Origin: Agarilytica sp033852165
GTDB lineage: Bacteria > Pseudomonadota > Gammaproteobacteria > Pseudomonadales > Cellvibrionaceae
Assembly: GCA_033852165.1 (NCBI GenBank)
Contig: JAWSUZ010000089.1
Location: 38,795 to 102,794, forward strand
DNA length: 64,000 nt
Reading direction: 5' to 3'
Positions 17,116 through 25,622 of this stretch are shown in pieces (positions within the stretch are counted from its first letter, which is position 1; each line of letters begins with the position of its first letter). The translations under genes and the position numbers were made by a program. The notes below the pieces were generated by a model, which saw only the letters and a list, made by a program, of their open reading frames with translations, was not told where the DNA came from and did not search any database.

Positions 17116-17191
17116 GTCCCCATCGTCTAGAGGCCTAGGACACCGCCCTTTCACGGCGGTAACAGGGGTTCGAATCCCCTTGGGGACGCCA
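17116..17191 (+). tRNA. tRNA-Glu(TTC), copy 1
   Basis: A 76-nt cloverleaf: acceptor GTCCCC/GGGGAC, anticodon stem CCGCC/GGCGG around the loop CTTTCAC (anticodon TTC, glutamate), T-arm AGGGGTTCGAATCCCCT and an encoded CCA. Immediately after it, AATCTCATAA (17191-17200) and TTATGAGATT (17222-17231) form a perfect 10-bp stem, likely a processing hairpin between this and the downstream tRNA-Gly in one precursor transcript. Confidence 0.97.
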
Positions 17192-17255
17192 ATCTCATAA
17201 GCTCATTGAATATCAGTGGTTTTATGAGATTGCTCTTAAAGAAAATAAATTTTTT

Positions 17256-17330
17256 GCGGGAATAGCTCAGTGGTAGAGCACAACCTTGCCAAGGTTGGGG
17301 TCGGGAGTTCGAGCCTCCTTTCCCGCTCCA
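17256..17330 (+). tRNA. tRNA-Gly(GCC), copy 1
   Basis: A 75-nt cloverleaf: acceptor GCGGGAA/TTCCCGC, anticodon stem CAACC/GGTTG around TTGCCAA (anticodon GCC, glycine), T-arm TCGGGAGTTCGAGCCTCC and an encoded CCA. It is second in the precursor, followed 12 bp later by an intrinsic terminator. Confidence 0.97.
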
Positions 17331-17342
17331 TCTTATAAAAGA

Positions 17343-17368
17343 ACCCAGTCAATCCGCTGGGTTTTTTT
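17343..17368 (+). terminator. intrinsic terminator of the first tRNA unit
   Basis: AACCCAG, loop TCAATCCG, CTGGGTT followed by a run of T. A classic rho-independent hairpin just after tRNA-Gly copy 1. Confidence 0.85.
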
Positions 17369-17536
17369 ATGCCTGCTTGTTTTTCAGCTGTCCTCAACTT
17401 TTTTGACTGCCTATATAGCTGCGAGAGAAGAATTTTCAGAAGGTTGATGGAGGCTAGATCTGGCCATTTACCTGGGCTTCAGGCTTGTACTCCCCCTAAC
17501 TGAAAGCCGAATATCAAAACTCATCAAAATAGGGTT

Positions 17537-17565
17537 TTGACACGCGGCTAGTTTCTCTCTAGAAT
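17537..17565 (+). promoter_or_regulatory. sigma-70 promoter of the second tRNA-Glu/tRNA-Gly unit
   Basis: TTGACA at 17537-17542 and TAGAAT at 17560-17565 with 17-bp spacing and the same GCGCCCCTC discriminator as the first unit. The spacer sequence differs from that of copy 1, so selection seems to have kept the hexamers, spacing and discriminator. Confidence 0.85.
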
Positions 17566-17590
17566 GCGCCCCTCTTGAGATACGCGTCCT

Positions 17591-17666
17591 GTCCCCATCG
17601 TCTAGAGGCCTAGGACACCGCCCTTTCACGGCGGTAACAGGGGTTCGAATCCCCTTGGGGACGCCA
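17591..17666 (+). tRNA. tRNA-Glu(TTC), copy 2
   Basis: Identical by eye to the copy at 17116-17191, including the encoded CCA. The same AATCTCATAA/TTATGAGATT stem follows, with two base changes confined to the loop. Confidence 0.97.
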
Positions 17667-17729
17667 ATCTCATAAGCTCATTGATTATCAGTGATTTTAT
17701 GAGATTGCTCTTAAAGAAAATTAAATTTT

Positions 17730-17804
17730 GCGGGAATAGCTCAGTGGTAGAGCACAACCTTGCCAAGGTTGGGGTCGGGAGTTCGAGCCTCCTTTCCCGC
17801 TCCA
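17730..17804 (+). tRNA. tRNA-Gly(GCC), copy 2
   Basis: Identical by eye to the copy at 17256-17330, anticodon GCC, encoded CCA. The spacer before it differs from the first unit by a one-base length change in an A/T run. Confidence 0.97.
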
Positions 17805-17812
17805 TATTTTAA

Positions 17813-17838
17813 AACCCAGTTTTTATGCTGGGTTTTTT
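17813..17838 (+). terminator. intrinsic terminator of the second tRNA unit
   Basis: AAACCCAG, loop TTTTTATG, CTGGGTTTTTTT. It plays the same role as the first terminator but has a different loop. Confidence 0.85.
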
Positions 17839-17989
17839 TATACCTGGGTTTTCTGTTTGTATATTTGAGGTTTAGGTCGGGTATGGGTTGGACTTGTTGT
17901 TGGGGTAATGGGTCTTTCACCTGAGTATTTTTATGCTGAGAATAGGATCAGCGCATAGAGCCATTAGAAAACTTAAGTCGGAACGATAT

Positions 17990-18847
17990 ATGTTTGGTTA
18001 TGAACCGTTTCAACCGCTTCAGTCTCAAGCTGGTCAGGATGCATTTGGCTTGAGCATTGAAGTGGGTCGACCCCAGCAATCATTGTCCAGGCTCATACAT
18101 TCCTTTGTGCAGGTGAGTGTTGATAAGCCAACTGCATATCCCGTTGTACCCGATGGTTTGTCCGCGCTTTATGTGGGGCGGCAGTCAACAATATGCGCGA
18201 TATCTTTAACGAAGACGGTGGACTTTCAGCTACCTGCTGCTGGAGAGTATTTTGGCGTGCGGTTTTTCCCCGGCGCACTTCGTCGATTATTCGGCCTTGA
18301 TTTGACGGATACTGCTGGCCAGCTTTTGGATGCATCCTATTTACCAGACAAAAACCTCTCATCTCTTCATAAACACCTGTTTTGCTACGGCTCTTTTGAG
18401 CGGCGCGTAAAGGTCTGTGAGGATGCTCTGGCGGCAATAGAGGGGGTTGGGGGGCGTGCAGAAGATTCTGGCGTGACGGCGGCGCGAGAATCATCTAACC
18501 TCGGTTCTATGATCGATAAGGCCTTGGCCGGTATCTATGCCGCCAAAGGAGAGATCGAAATTGAGAAAACGCTAGCCGCAGGCCTGGGGGTGAGCGCGCG
18601 GCACTTGAATCGCTTGTTTGCTTCTCATATTGGTATGAGCGCAAAGCGCTTCGCTCAAATCATTCGAATGCAAAACGTGTGTAAATTTTTACAGGACTCG
18701 CCGAAATCCTCATTGTTAGCAGCCATTCGATTTGGCTATTTTGATCAGGCTCATTTGCTCAAAGACTTTAAAAAGCACATACAGGCATCGCCAGAGATCT
18801 TTTTTTCCCGCTTCAGGTCCGATTTTTACAATACCTGCAATACCTAG
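17990..18847 (+). CDS. AraC-family transcriptional regulator
   Basis: The C-terminal third carries the two AraC helix-turn-helix motifs (LAAGLGVSARHLNRLFASHIGMSAKRFAQIIRMQNVCKFL in segments, then AAIRFGYFDQAHLLKDFKKHIQASPEIFF). The N-terminal domain (FQLPAAGEYFGVRFFPGALRRLFGL) resembles the DUF6597-type sensor found in many uncharacterised AraC regulators. The frame opens at 17933, but the ATG at 17990, after a CGGA box, begins MFGYEPFQPLQ and is preferred (285 residues). It ends 43 bp before the fabA-like gene on the same strand, so the two may form a unit. Confidence 0.83.
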   Translation: MFGYEPFQPLQSQAGQDAFGLSIEVGRPQQSLSRLIHSFVQVSVDKPTAYPVVPDGLSALYVGRQSTICAISLTKTVDFQLPAAGEYFGVRFFPGALRRLFGLDLTDTAGQLLDASYLPDKNLSSLHKHLFCYGSFERRVKVCEDALAAIEGVGGRAEDSGVTAARESSNLGSMIDKALAGIYAAKGEIEIEKTLAAGLGVSARHLNRLFASHIGMSAKRFAQIIRMQNVCKFLQDSPKSSLLAAIRFGYFDQAHLLKDFKKHIQASPEIFFSRFRSDFYNTCNT

Positions 18848-18889
18848 CACAGCAAACTGCCTAAAATTCAAAAATTAGGAGTTCATGAG

Positions 18890-19381
18890 GTGCACTTTTC
18901 TAACGATCAAATTCTAGAGATGGGCGAAGGTAGTTTTTTTGGTTCGGGCAATGCTCAGCTTCCGAACACAAAAATGTTGATGATCGATCAAATTCGGCAT
19001 ATTGCCAATACTGGCGGTCGATATAACAGGGGGCAATTGTGCGCAGATCTAGCGATTCAGCCTCAGCACTGGTTTTTTGGCTGCCACTTTAAAAATGATC
19101 CTGTAATGCCGGGGTGTTTAGGTTTGGATGCGTTATGGCAGCTTTTAGGTGTGTTTCTGGGGTGGTCGGGATTGCCGGGGCGAGGAAGAGCGCTAGGGGT
19201 TGGCGGCGTGAAGTTCAGCGGTCAAATATTTCCGGATGCCGGTTCTATAGAGTATCAACTGCATATTAAGCGGGTCATAACGCGACCATTGGCTATGGGG
19301 ATTGCAGATGGTGTCGTTTTGCTTAAGGGGAAAGAGATATACGTTGCGGAAAACCTTAAGGTTGGCCTTATAGAGGGATAG
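18890..19381 (+). CDS. fabA: FabA-like 3-hydroxyacyl-ACP dehydratase/isomerase
   Basis: Strong match to FabA, which dehydrates 3-hydroxydecanoyl-ACP and isomerises trans-2- to cis-3-decenoyl-ACP for unsaturated fatty acids. The catalytic His66 (FFGCHF) and Asp80 (CLGLDALWQ) have the same 14-residue spacing as in E. coli FabA, and PVMPGCLGLDA, GRALGVGGVKFSGQ and MGIADGVVL are conserved. At 163 residues it is slightly short at both ends (E. coli 172). It starts at a GTG eight bases after AGGAG. No fabB is beside it; instead an AraC regulator precedes it, so it may be a second, regulated paralogue. Confidence 0.88.
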   Translation: MHFSNDQILEMGEGSFFGSGNAQLPNTKMLMIDQIRHIANTGGRYNRGQLCADLAIQPQHWFFGCHFKNDPVMPGCLGLDALWQLLGVFLGWSGLPGRGRALGVGGVKFSGQIFPDAGSIEYQLHIKRVITRPLAMGIADGVVLLKGKEIYVAENLKVGLIEG

Positions 19382-19438
19382 GGCCGCCTGTAGGTGAGGG
19401 GCAATACTGTTGACTGTTGACTGAAGGCTTCAAGGGGG

Positions 19439-19460
19439 AGCACTTCGCTTCCGAAGTGCT
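19439..19460. terminator. hairpin between convergent fabA and the next gene
   Basis: AGCACTTCG (19439-19447), loop CTTC, CGAAGTGCT (19452-19460): a perfect 9-bp stem between convergent genes. It lacks a T-run on either strand, so it may be a rho-assisted or stabilising hairpin rather than an intrinsic terminator. Confidence 0.4.
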
Positions 19461-19507
19461 GAAACATCCTCGTATAACTTAAGTCCGCAGTATTGAGTGG
19501 TCGAGCG

Positions 19508-19927
19508 TTAATGCAGTTGAGGTTTGGCGCGCTGTTCGAAAGTTAGAACGATCTGTCCATAATTAGCGGCTTCCTTCTTCGACGATAAAAGATCATGGTA
19601 GGCTTCTTCAAGCTTTTGGTAGTGTTCGATTTCCTCGTCACCTAAATAATGCATGCACTCTCCTCCAAAATACCAGAAAAGCGGGCGAGGCACGGATGGC
19701 ATAATGTGTTGGAAGTTGCCCACTATTTGGGATAGTAGCCATTGGCCGGCTTCCATTTGCTCCACGGAGGTTGTATCTGGGGCTAAAATTTCGTTGAGCT
19801 TTTCTTTGAACGTTACTTGAAGTTCATCCAAATCGCTGCCATTAAATGGTGCTGTAGTGTTAATGTATTCAGCCAGCTTGAGCATGAGTGACTGGTGATA
19901 ATCTTGGTAGCTTGTATTGTCGGGCAT
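19508..19927 (-). CDS. PA2817-family small helical protein
   Basis: A 139-residue, mostly helical cytoplasmic protein starting MPDNTSYQDYHQSLMLKLAEY. The conserved block PRPLFWYFGGECMHYLGDEEIEHYQKLEEAYHDL corresponds to a gammaproteobacterial family I know as PA2817-like, without an established function. The frame stays open to 20161, but that extension overlaps the divergent ABC ATPase gene and is not family-like, so the ATG at 19927 is chosen. The start region lies 98 bp from the divergent yadG. Confidence 0.7.
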   Translation of the reverse strand: MPDNTSYQDYHQSLMLKLAEYINTTAPFNGSDLDELQVTFKEKLNEILAPDTTSVEQMEAGQWLLSQIVGNFQHIMPSVPRPLFWYFGGECMHYLGDEEIEHYQKLEEAYHDLLSSKKEAANYGQIVLTFEQRAKPQLH

Positions 19928-20025
19928 AATTAAATTTTTGGGTTTGGTTTTAAAGGGTAATCTAGGGCATCGTGAGAAAAGAGCATGTTTAGAGGCGCCC
20001 ACTATTGAAAAGTGAGTTTTAGAGT

Positions 20026-20964
20026 ATGACCTTGGCATTAGAAATACAAGGATTGCGTAAAGTATATGGCGATCGTTTTGAGGCATTAAAAGGCATTGAC
20101 CTACAAGTGGAGCAGGGCGATTTTTTTGCCTTGCTGGGTCCCAATGGTGCCGGTAAGTCAACTACGATCGGTATTATTAGTTCGTTAGTGAGGAAAACTG
20201 CTGGAACGGTTAAAATATTTGATTGTGATATCGATCAAAACTTTTCGCAAGCCAAGCAGTATTTGGGAATCGTACCGCAAGAATTTAATTTTGGTGTATT
20301 TGAAAAAATCAAAGACATACTGATTAATCAGGCGGGCTATTTTGGTATTCCTAGGGGGTTGGCTGTTGAACGGGCGAATAAATATCTTAAGCAGTTAAGT
20401 TTGTGGGATAAGCGTGATGAGCAAGCTCGTCATCTTTCGGGAGGAATGAAGCGTCGCCTGATGATTGCCCGCGCTCTAGTGCATGAACCTAAACTTTTGA
20501 TTCTTGATGAGCCAACTGCGGGGGTGGATATCGAGTTACGTCGTTCAATGTGGGAATTTCTTGAAAAGATTAACGCTGCAGGTACCACAATTATTTTGAC
20601 TACACACTATTTGGAAGAGGCAGAACGCCTCTGTAAAAATATAGCGATTATTAGTCAAGGTGAAATTGTCGAAAATACGAGCGTTAAAGATTTGTTAAAG
20701 CAGCTCAGCAAAGAGGTTTTCATTCTTGATACCTCAAATACCGTTCCATCCTGCCCTGAAGTGAGTGGCTACCAGATGCGTAAAGTGGATGAGAATTGCA
20801 TCGAAGTCGAAGTCGATAAAGGCCGATCGCTCAATGCATTGTTCGACGGGCTTTCTGCAGCTTCTATCGATGTTGTGAGTATGCGTAATAAGGTGAACCG
20901 TCTTGAAGAACTCTTTATATCTCTCGTGAATAAAAAACCAACGGAGGCTAGTCATGCAGGCTAG
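20026..20964 (+). CDS. yadG: ABC-2 type transporter ATP-binding protein YadG
   Basis: The ATPase subunit of an ABC-2 exporter. Seen: Walker A GPNGAGKST (about 39-47), Q-loop near VPQEFNF, ABC signature HLSGGMKRRLMIARAL, Walker B LLILDEPTAGVD and switch histidine TTHYLEEAERL. The length of 312 and the C-terminal extension match YadG. It overlaps the permease gene by 11 bp, a pairing conserved across gammaproteobacteria. The substrate in E. coli is not firmly established, so transported material cannot be named. Confidence 0.88.
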   Translation: MTLALEIQGLRKVYGDRFEALKGIDLQVEQGDFFALLGPNGAGKSTTIGIISSLVRKTAGTVKIFDCDIDQNFSQAKQYLGIVPQEFNFGVFEKIKDILINQAGYFGIPRGLAVERANKYLKQLSLWDKRDEQARHLSGGMKRRLMIARALVHEPKLLILDEPTAGVDIELRRSMWEFLEKINAAGTTIILTTHYLEEAERLCKNIAIISQGEIVENTSVKDLLKQLSKEVFILDTSNTVPSCPEVSGYQMRKVDENCIEVEVDKGRSLNALFDGLSAASIDVVSMRNKVNRLEELFISLVNKKPTEASHAG

Positions 20965-21727
20965 CGCTCAGTTCGTCGCCTTTCAAACAATTTTCCGTCG
21001 AGAAATTCGACGATTTATGCGTATATGGGTCCAGACTTTAATCCCGCCAGTTATTACCATGGTGTTGTACTTCCTGATTTTTGGCAGTCTTATTGGTTCA
21101 AGAATTGGTGAGATGGGTGGCTTTGATTACATGTCCTTTGTGGTGCCGGGGTTGATCATGATGTCGGTGATCAGCAACTCGTATTCTAATGTTGTTTCAT
21201 CGTTTTACAGTGCGAAATTTACGAAGAGCGTAGAAGAGTTGTTGGTAAGTCCCGTGCCGAATTACATTATTTTGTTGGGGTTCGTGTTGGGTGGTACCTT
21301 GCGCGGTTTACTTGTTGGTGCAATCGTAACTTCCTTGTCGTTCTTTTTTACGGATTTTCATATACACAGTCTTGCCGTGACTGTCGGTGTAATCTTCCTT
21401 ACATCGTTGCTTTTTTCCATTGCGGGTTTAATTAACGCTATTTTTGCAAATTCCTTTGATGATATATCGATAATTCCAACTTTCGTATTAACGCCCTTGA
21501 CCTACCTTGGCGGTGTTTTTTACTCAATCGACCTGTTGCCTGAATTTTGGCAGGGTGTGTCTCAGTTAAACCCTGTTTTGTATATGGTGAACGCATTTCG
21601 GTACGGATTCCTTGGCGTATCGGATGTTAGCATTGTTGGTTCCTTTGTCGGGATAGGCATATTTTTAGTGTTAATGTTTGGGTATTGTTTATATCTTCTG
21701 GAAAATGGTAAGCGATTACGCAGCTAA
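20954..21727 (+). CDS. yadH: ABC-2 type transporter permease YadH
   Basis: A 257-residue permease with six predicted transmembrane segments and the ABC2_membrane pattern: FRREIRRFMRIWVQTLIPPVITMVLYFLIFG, YMSFVVPGLIMMSVISNSYSN and the C-terminal LTYLGGVFYSIDLLPEFWQ. The length equals that of E. coli YadH. The start overlaps the end of yadG, implying translational coupling and a two-gene exporter. Confidence 0.88.
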   Translation: MQASAQFVAFQTIFRREIRRFMRIWVQTLIPPVITMVLYFLIFGSLIGSRIGEMGGFDYMSFVVPGLIMMSVISNSYSNVVSSFYSAKFTKSVEELLVSPVPNYIILLGFVLGGTLRGLLVGAIVTSLSFFFTDFHIHSLAVTVGVIFLTSLLFSIAGLINAIFANSFDDISIIPTFVLTPLTYLGGVFYSIDLLPEFWQGVSQLNPVLYMVNAFRYGFLGVSDVSIVGSFVGIGIFLVLMFGYCLYLLENGKRLRS

Positions 21728-21833
21728 ACTTGGCTGTTACAAACACAGTTGTAGGCGTGGTTGTATAAGCGCAGTTATATAAATTCAATTAAACGATAGA
21801 TTAAGTTAACCGAACCGTAAATTTTCGAAAAAT

Positions 21834-22640
21834 ATGACAAACAACGTTGAACTTGGTGAAAGCGCTTTATACCCTGAAAAATATGATGCGAGCTTACTGG
21901 AGTCTATTGCCAGGAATCTCTCTCGCGACACTCTAAAACTCACTAGCTTACCTTTTGACGGGGTAGATATTTGGACCGGATATGAGCTGTCTTGGCTGAC
22001 CGTGTCGGGTAAGCCCCAAGTCGCTATTGCGGAGTTTGAATTCCTTGCCCGCTCGACGCACATTGTTGAGTCTAAGTCTTTTAAGTACTACCTAAACTCT
22101 TTTAATCAGACGATATTTTCTGATTGGTCAGCAGTGCAAAAAACACTGGTTGAAGACCTTCAGAAGAGCTCCGGCGCTGAGGTTAAGGTTAAATTATTTA
22201 CCCTCGATCAATTTGGCGTGCCTACTAGGTTAACGGGGCTGTGCGTCGATGATCTCGAGATAAGCGTTGACAAGTATGTCCCCGATAAAGGTCTGCTTGA
22301 AGCGACCGCTGAGTCGGTGGTTAATCAACAGCTGTTCAGCCATTTACTTAAAAGCAATTGCCCTGTTACTGGGCAGCCTGATTGGGCCAGTGTGTGGATT
22401 GAGTACAGTGGGATGAAGATTATTCCGGAATCTTTTTTACGTTACGTCATATCTTATAGACAGCATCAAGATTTTCACGAGAATTGTGTTGAGCGGATAT
22501 TCAATGATATTGCGCAACAGTGTTCGACGCAGTCGCTTAGTGTTTATGCGCGTTATACGAGGAGAGGGGGTTTGGATATCAATCCTTTTCGAAGTGATTC
22601 GAAGCGAGAGTTGCCGTTTCGACGGGTGGCTCGACAGTAA
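21834..22640 (+). CDS. queF: NADPH-dependent 7-cyano-7-deazaguanine reductase QueF
   Basis: QueF reduces preQ0 to preQ1 in queuosine tRNA biosynthesis. The long (268-residue) tandem T-fold form is seen: N-terminal half with WTGYELSWLTVSGKPQVAIAEFEF and ESKSFKYYLNSFNQT, C-terminal half with the thioimide-forming Cys176 in SNCPVTGQPDWASV and Asp183, then SYRQHQDFHENCVERIF. These fit E. coli QueF (YqcD). It is downstream of yadH by about 100 bp but not obviously in its operon. Confidence 0.94.
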   Translation: MTNNVELGESALYPEKYDASLLESIARNLSRDTLKLTSLPFDGVDIWTGYELSWLTVSGKPQVAIAEFEFLARSTHIVESKSFKYYLNSFNQTIFSDWSAVQKTLVEDLQKSSGAEVKVKLFTLDQFGVPTRLTGLCVDDLEISVDKYVPDKGLLEATAESVVNQQLFSHLLKSNCPVTGQPDWASVWIEYSGMKIIPESFLRYVISYRQHQDFHENCVERIFNDIAQQCSTQSLSVYARYTRRGGLDINPFRSDSKRELPFRRVARQ

Positions 22641-22673
22641 AAGGCTGTATTTTGTTAATAAGCACGGAGTTTT

Positions 22674-24056
22674 TTAGCCAACCCTATTTTTCAGGCGATC
22701 TGCTATCAAATTAAGTGAAGAGACAATTCGCTCTTTGTCGTAATTTCGGATCTTATCGAGATCAAGGTGCATGGAAAACCCTTCGGAAATTTCCTCAAAG
22801 TAACTTTGGTTGCGTCCCAAATCTTTTCTGAAATTAACTACTTGGTAGACTTTAATGGGGTGGCTAAACCCTTTTACTGTAATTTCTCCCTTATCTCGAC
22901 ACATCACTACATCTTTAATGAGGGACCAGGTTTCATGGGAAATTAATATTTCACCCGGGTCGGCCGCAGACTCCAGCCTACTTGCTAAATTTACATGGGT
23001 GCCCAGCACTGTGTAATCCATATAGTGATTAGTGCCAAAAGTGCCGACCGTACAATAACCGGTATTAATTCCCATGCGAATACGCAGTGGCTTTTTAATC
23101 CCTTGGTTGTACCAAATGTTTTGTAGCTCCTTCATCTTTTTCCGCATTCCAATGGCCATTGAAACGCAGCGTACGCAATCGGCTTTCAGGCCTTTAGTTT
23201 GGGCGTCTCCGAAGATTACCATGAGGCCATCGCCCATAAATTTGTCGATATTCCCATCAAACTCAGCGACAATTTTACTCATTTCGGCAAGGTAGTGGTT
23301 CAGTAGTCCCGCAACGGTTTCTGCTTCAAGCTCTTCAGATAGCGAGCTAAATCCTTCAATATCGGAAAAGAAAATACTAATCCGTTTGCGTTCTGTTTTA
23401 AGCGACTCTTCCCGTCCTTCATTAACGGCTTTCCATACGGTAGGGGTAAGGTAGCGGGACAGTTTGTAGGTTCTGAGTTTATGCAGGGCTTTTTCATTTT
23501 GGAGTTGTTGGTTGCCAATTTCTAAACGATGAATTTGAGAGTGAATGTTCAAGCCGTATACACAAAAATACGCAATAGTACTGATAATAGCGGCAATTCC
23601 GGAGGATAGGTCGATCGTAAATTGCCATTGAGGCATCCAGAATAAAAATGTTAGCGCAACTCCGCCGATAAAGGCGATATTGTTGATTAACCACTTTTTT
23701 ACCCCGCCGATTATTAAACTGTTAAATTGGATCATAAGGATAAACAGAACCGTGGGCAGAATGCTAAATTCCACGAAGCTCAATATAAAACCAATAAACA
23801 CAGCGTCAGCGGTAGAGAGTTGACCTAGGGCTGTTTCGAAGCGCTGTGGCGAAATCCATTTCAGAATCGCATAAGAGATTAATGTATAAGCAAAAGCAAT
23901 CGCAATGACGATGGATTCAAGCTGAGAGATACTGGATAGCAAACTTCCTGCTGTTACTGTTGTTGCCGCAGCAAAACAGATGATCGCGCGAATTTCGGCT
24001 TTATGTAAAGAAGCCTGAGACGATTTTATGGCCTCAAGTGTTTGCGTTTGCTTCAT
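22674..24056 (-). CDS. class III adenylate/guanylate cyclase with N-terminal membrane domain
   Basis: A 460-residue membrane cyclase. Residues 20-170 hold about six transmembrane helices with no recognisable extracellular sensor, followed by a helical linker (about 172-215). The catalytic domain starts RKRISIFFSDIEGFSSLSEE with metal ligands Asp232 and Asp276 (DKFMGDGLM), followed by RIRMGINTGYCTVGTFG and DYTVLGTHVNLASRLES. It lacks a HAMP domain. This architecture is common in proteobacteria and makes cAMP in characterised members; substrate specificity here is not proven. It is transcribed from the same strand as, and 113 bp after, a coiled-coil membrane protein. Confidence 0.88.
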   Translation of the reverse strand: MKQTQTLEAIKSSQASLHKAEIRAIICFAAATTVTAGSLLSSISQLESIVIAIAFAYTLISYAILKWISPQRFETALGQLSTADAVFIGFILSFVEFSILPTVLFILMIQFNSLIIGGVKKWLINNIAFIGGVALTFLFWMPQWQFTIDLSSGIAAIISTIAYFCVYGLNIHSQIHRLEIGNQQLQNEKALHKLRTYKLSRYLTPTVWKAVNEGREESLKTERKRISIFFSDIEGFSSLSEELEAETVAGLLNHYLAEMSKIVAEFDGNIDKFMGDGLMVIFGDAQTKGLKADCVRCVSMAIGMRKKMKELQNIWYNQGIKKPLRIRMGINTGYCTVGTFGTNHYMDYTVLGTHVNLASRLESAADPGEILISHETWSLIKDVVMCRDKGEITVKGFSHPIKVYQVVNFRKDLGRNQSYFEEISEGFSMHLDLDKIRNYDKERIVSSLNLIADRLKNRVG

Positions 24057-24169
24057 TGTACTTATTTTTATTAAATAGAGTAACGATAGTCACGTGCTTT
24101 AGTATGGATTGTCAATTGTTTTGATGTGGCGAGCGTTTTAATCGTTATGATTGAATTAGACGTGGCGAC

Positions 24170-25477
24170 CTATTGCTGAATTTTTAAGTCGAGGTATTTT
24201 TCTTCCAAACTGGCATAGCGGGTTTCTAAGTCTGCAATATCTTTTTTGAATTTTGTGGTTTCGCCTGATTCAACGATGACTGAGCGTTTTTCGTCTTTTA
24301 GTTTTTTCGTTAGTTTGCGATTTTCAGAGGTTAACGAATAGACTTTTAGTTCGTATTCATCCTTGGTTTTTCGAATTTCTTGCAGTTGGGTTTTAATGCT
24401 GGGCAAGGCTTTAAGTCTGCCTTTGAGTTGGTCCAGTTCTTTGTTGGCATTATTTAGTTCGTCTTCCATTAATTGAATACAGGTTTCCGATTCCTGCATA
24501 AAGCGTTTCTGTTTATCCAGCTCACCCTGGAGCCCCTCTACAATCTGTACTCGTTCCTCATCGGTACTGGCGTTTTTAAGCCTATCCTGTAATGCGGTAA
24601 TAAGCTTGTGCTGGTCCGCAGCCACTACTCGAAGGTGTCTAAGTTCTCCTGCTGTCTCTTCATCTGTTATAGAGACCGTTTCGATTATTGTCTCGGGATC
24701 CCCTACGCCTTGCTGAATAATCCTGTCAACCGTTCCGTATGACGCATGGTAGCTTTCGAGAGCGCTTTCGATTTTGCCGCCGCTATCGACCTCAGAAGCT
24801 AATTCCGTAAGGTCTTTATAGTGAGTTTTAGCCTTTTCTTTACTCGCTTCCCATTGCTCTTCTAAGTCAAAATAAAGAGCCTTAAACTTCTCAAGGTTGT
24901 TTATGCGCTTCTTGGCATTGGTGAGCTCTTGATTAAGGGCGTCCAGCTCATCTTGGCCTGCAGCTTCTTCAGGTTCTGGCGTATAGTCTTCGTAAAAATC
25001 AAATATTTGCTGATATTTTCCTCTTATTTTTGACCACTCTAAACCATCCGAATCCGGATCTATATCGGGATCTACAGCGGCGAGTAGGGCCTCCTTTTCA
25101 GCCAGTAACATAGCGTAGCGCAATGCCGCCGCACGGCGTGGCAGCTCAGTATCTGGGGCAAGGTCGAGCACAATGTCTCGATCTGGGCTGAGGCTTGCGT
25201 GGTGTTCTCGGGTGATATCAAGCTGTTCATCAACCTGATTTAAATAGGTTTGGCAAATTTGCTGTTTTGCCTCTTCGGTACTTTCTTGAGCACTCTCGGG
25301 CGGAGGCGGTGAAGATGTCGCGGTCTTAAGATCTTGAACAATCTCACCCATGCGCGTTTGCAGTTTTTTGATCAGCTTGCGCAAAGAGCGGTTTTGAACT
25401 AACAAAATGACGCAAAATATCAGCAGTACAGCGCCTACTTCAGCTGCAGCAATGAGTACGATACTGTCTATTTGCAT
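24170..25477 (-). CDS. membrane-anchored long coiled-coil protein of unknown function
   Basis: Unrecognised. A single N-terminal transmembrane helix (about 6-27, IVLIAAAEVGAVLLIFCVILLV) is followed by a basic patch and then about 400 residues rich in Glu, Lys, Leu and Gln with heptad periodicity: long coiled coil from about 175 to the end, interrupted by an acidic segment with DPDIDPDSDG near 135-145. It has no enzymatic motif. It is upstream of the nucleotide cyclase on the same strand, though 113 bp separates them. A scaffolding role is possible but is inference only. Confidence 0.7.
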   Translation of the reverse strand: MQIDSIVLIAAAEVGAVLLIFCVILLVQNRSLRKLIKKLQTRMGEIVQDLKTATSSPPPPESAQESTEEAKQQICQTYLNQVDEQLDITREHHASLSPDRDIVLDLAPDTELPRRAAALRYAMLLAEKEALLAAVDPDIDPDSDGLEWSKIRGKYQQIFDFYEDYTPEPEEAAGQDELDALNQELTNAKKRINNLEKFKALYFDLEEQWEASKEKAKTHYKDLTELASEVDSGGKIESALESYHASYGTVDRIIQQGVGDPETIIETVSITDEETAGELRHLRVVAADQHKLITALQDRLKNASTDEERVQIVEGLQGELDKQKRFMQESETCIQLMEDELNNANKELDQLKGRLKALPSIKTQLQEIRKTKDEYELKVYSLTSENRKLTKKLKDEKRSVIVESGETTKFKKDIADLETRYASLEEKYLDLKIQQ

Positions 25478-25622
25478 CGGTGTAGTGAACCCTGTCTTTG
25501 TTGTCCGGCACTGATTGGCGCTTATACCAATATGTATGGAGTATGGCCCAGTTTTTAGCAGTCTGCGACTTAATGACGGTGGGAATGGGATCTGTGACGC
25601 TTTTAGGCATTAAAAGTGCGTT

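Larger units (their letters stand above)
17085..17817 (+). repeat. tandem duplication of a tRNA-Glu/tRNA-Gly transcription unit
   Basis: The segment from the -10 box (TAGAAT, 17085) through both tRNAs is repeated about 475 bp downstream (from 17560) with only a few differences, all in the spacer between the tRNAs. Upstream of the -10 box the two copies share only the -35 hexamer and spacing, and the sequence after each terminator is different. This indicates an old tandem duplication whose non-functional parts have drifted. Confidence 0.85.
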
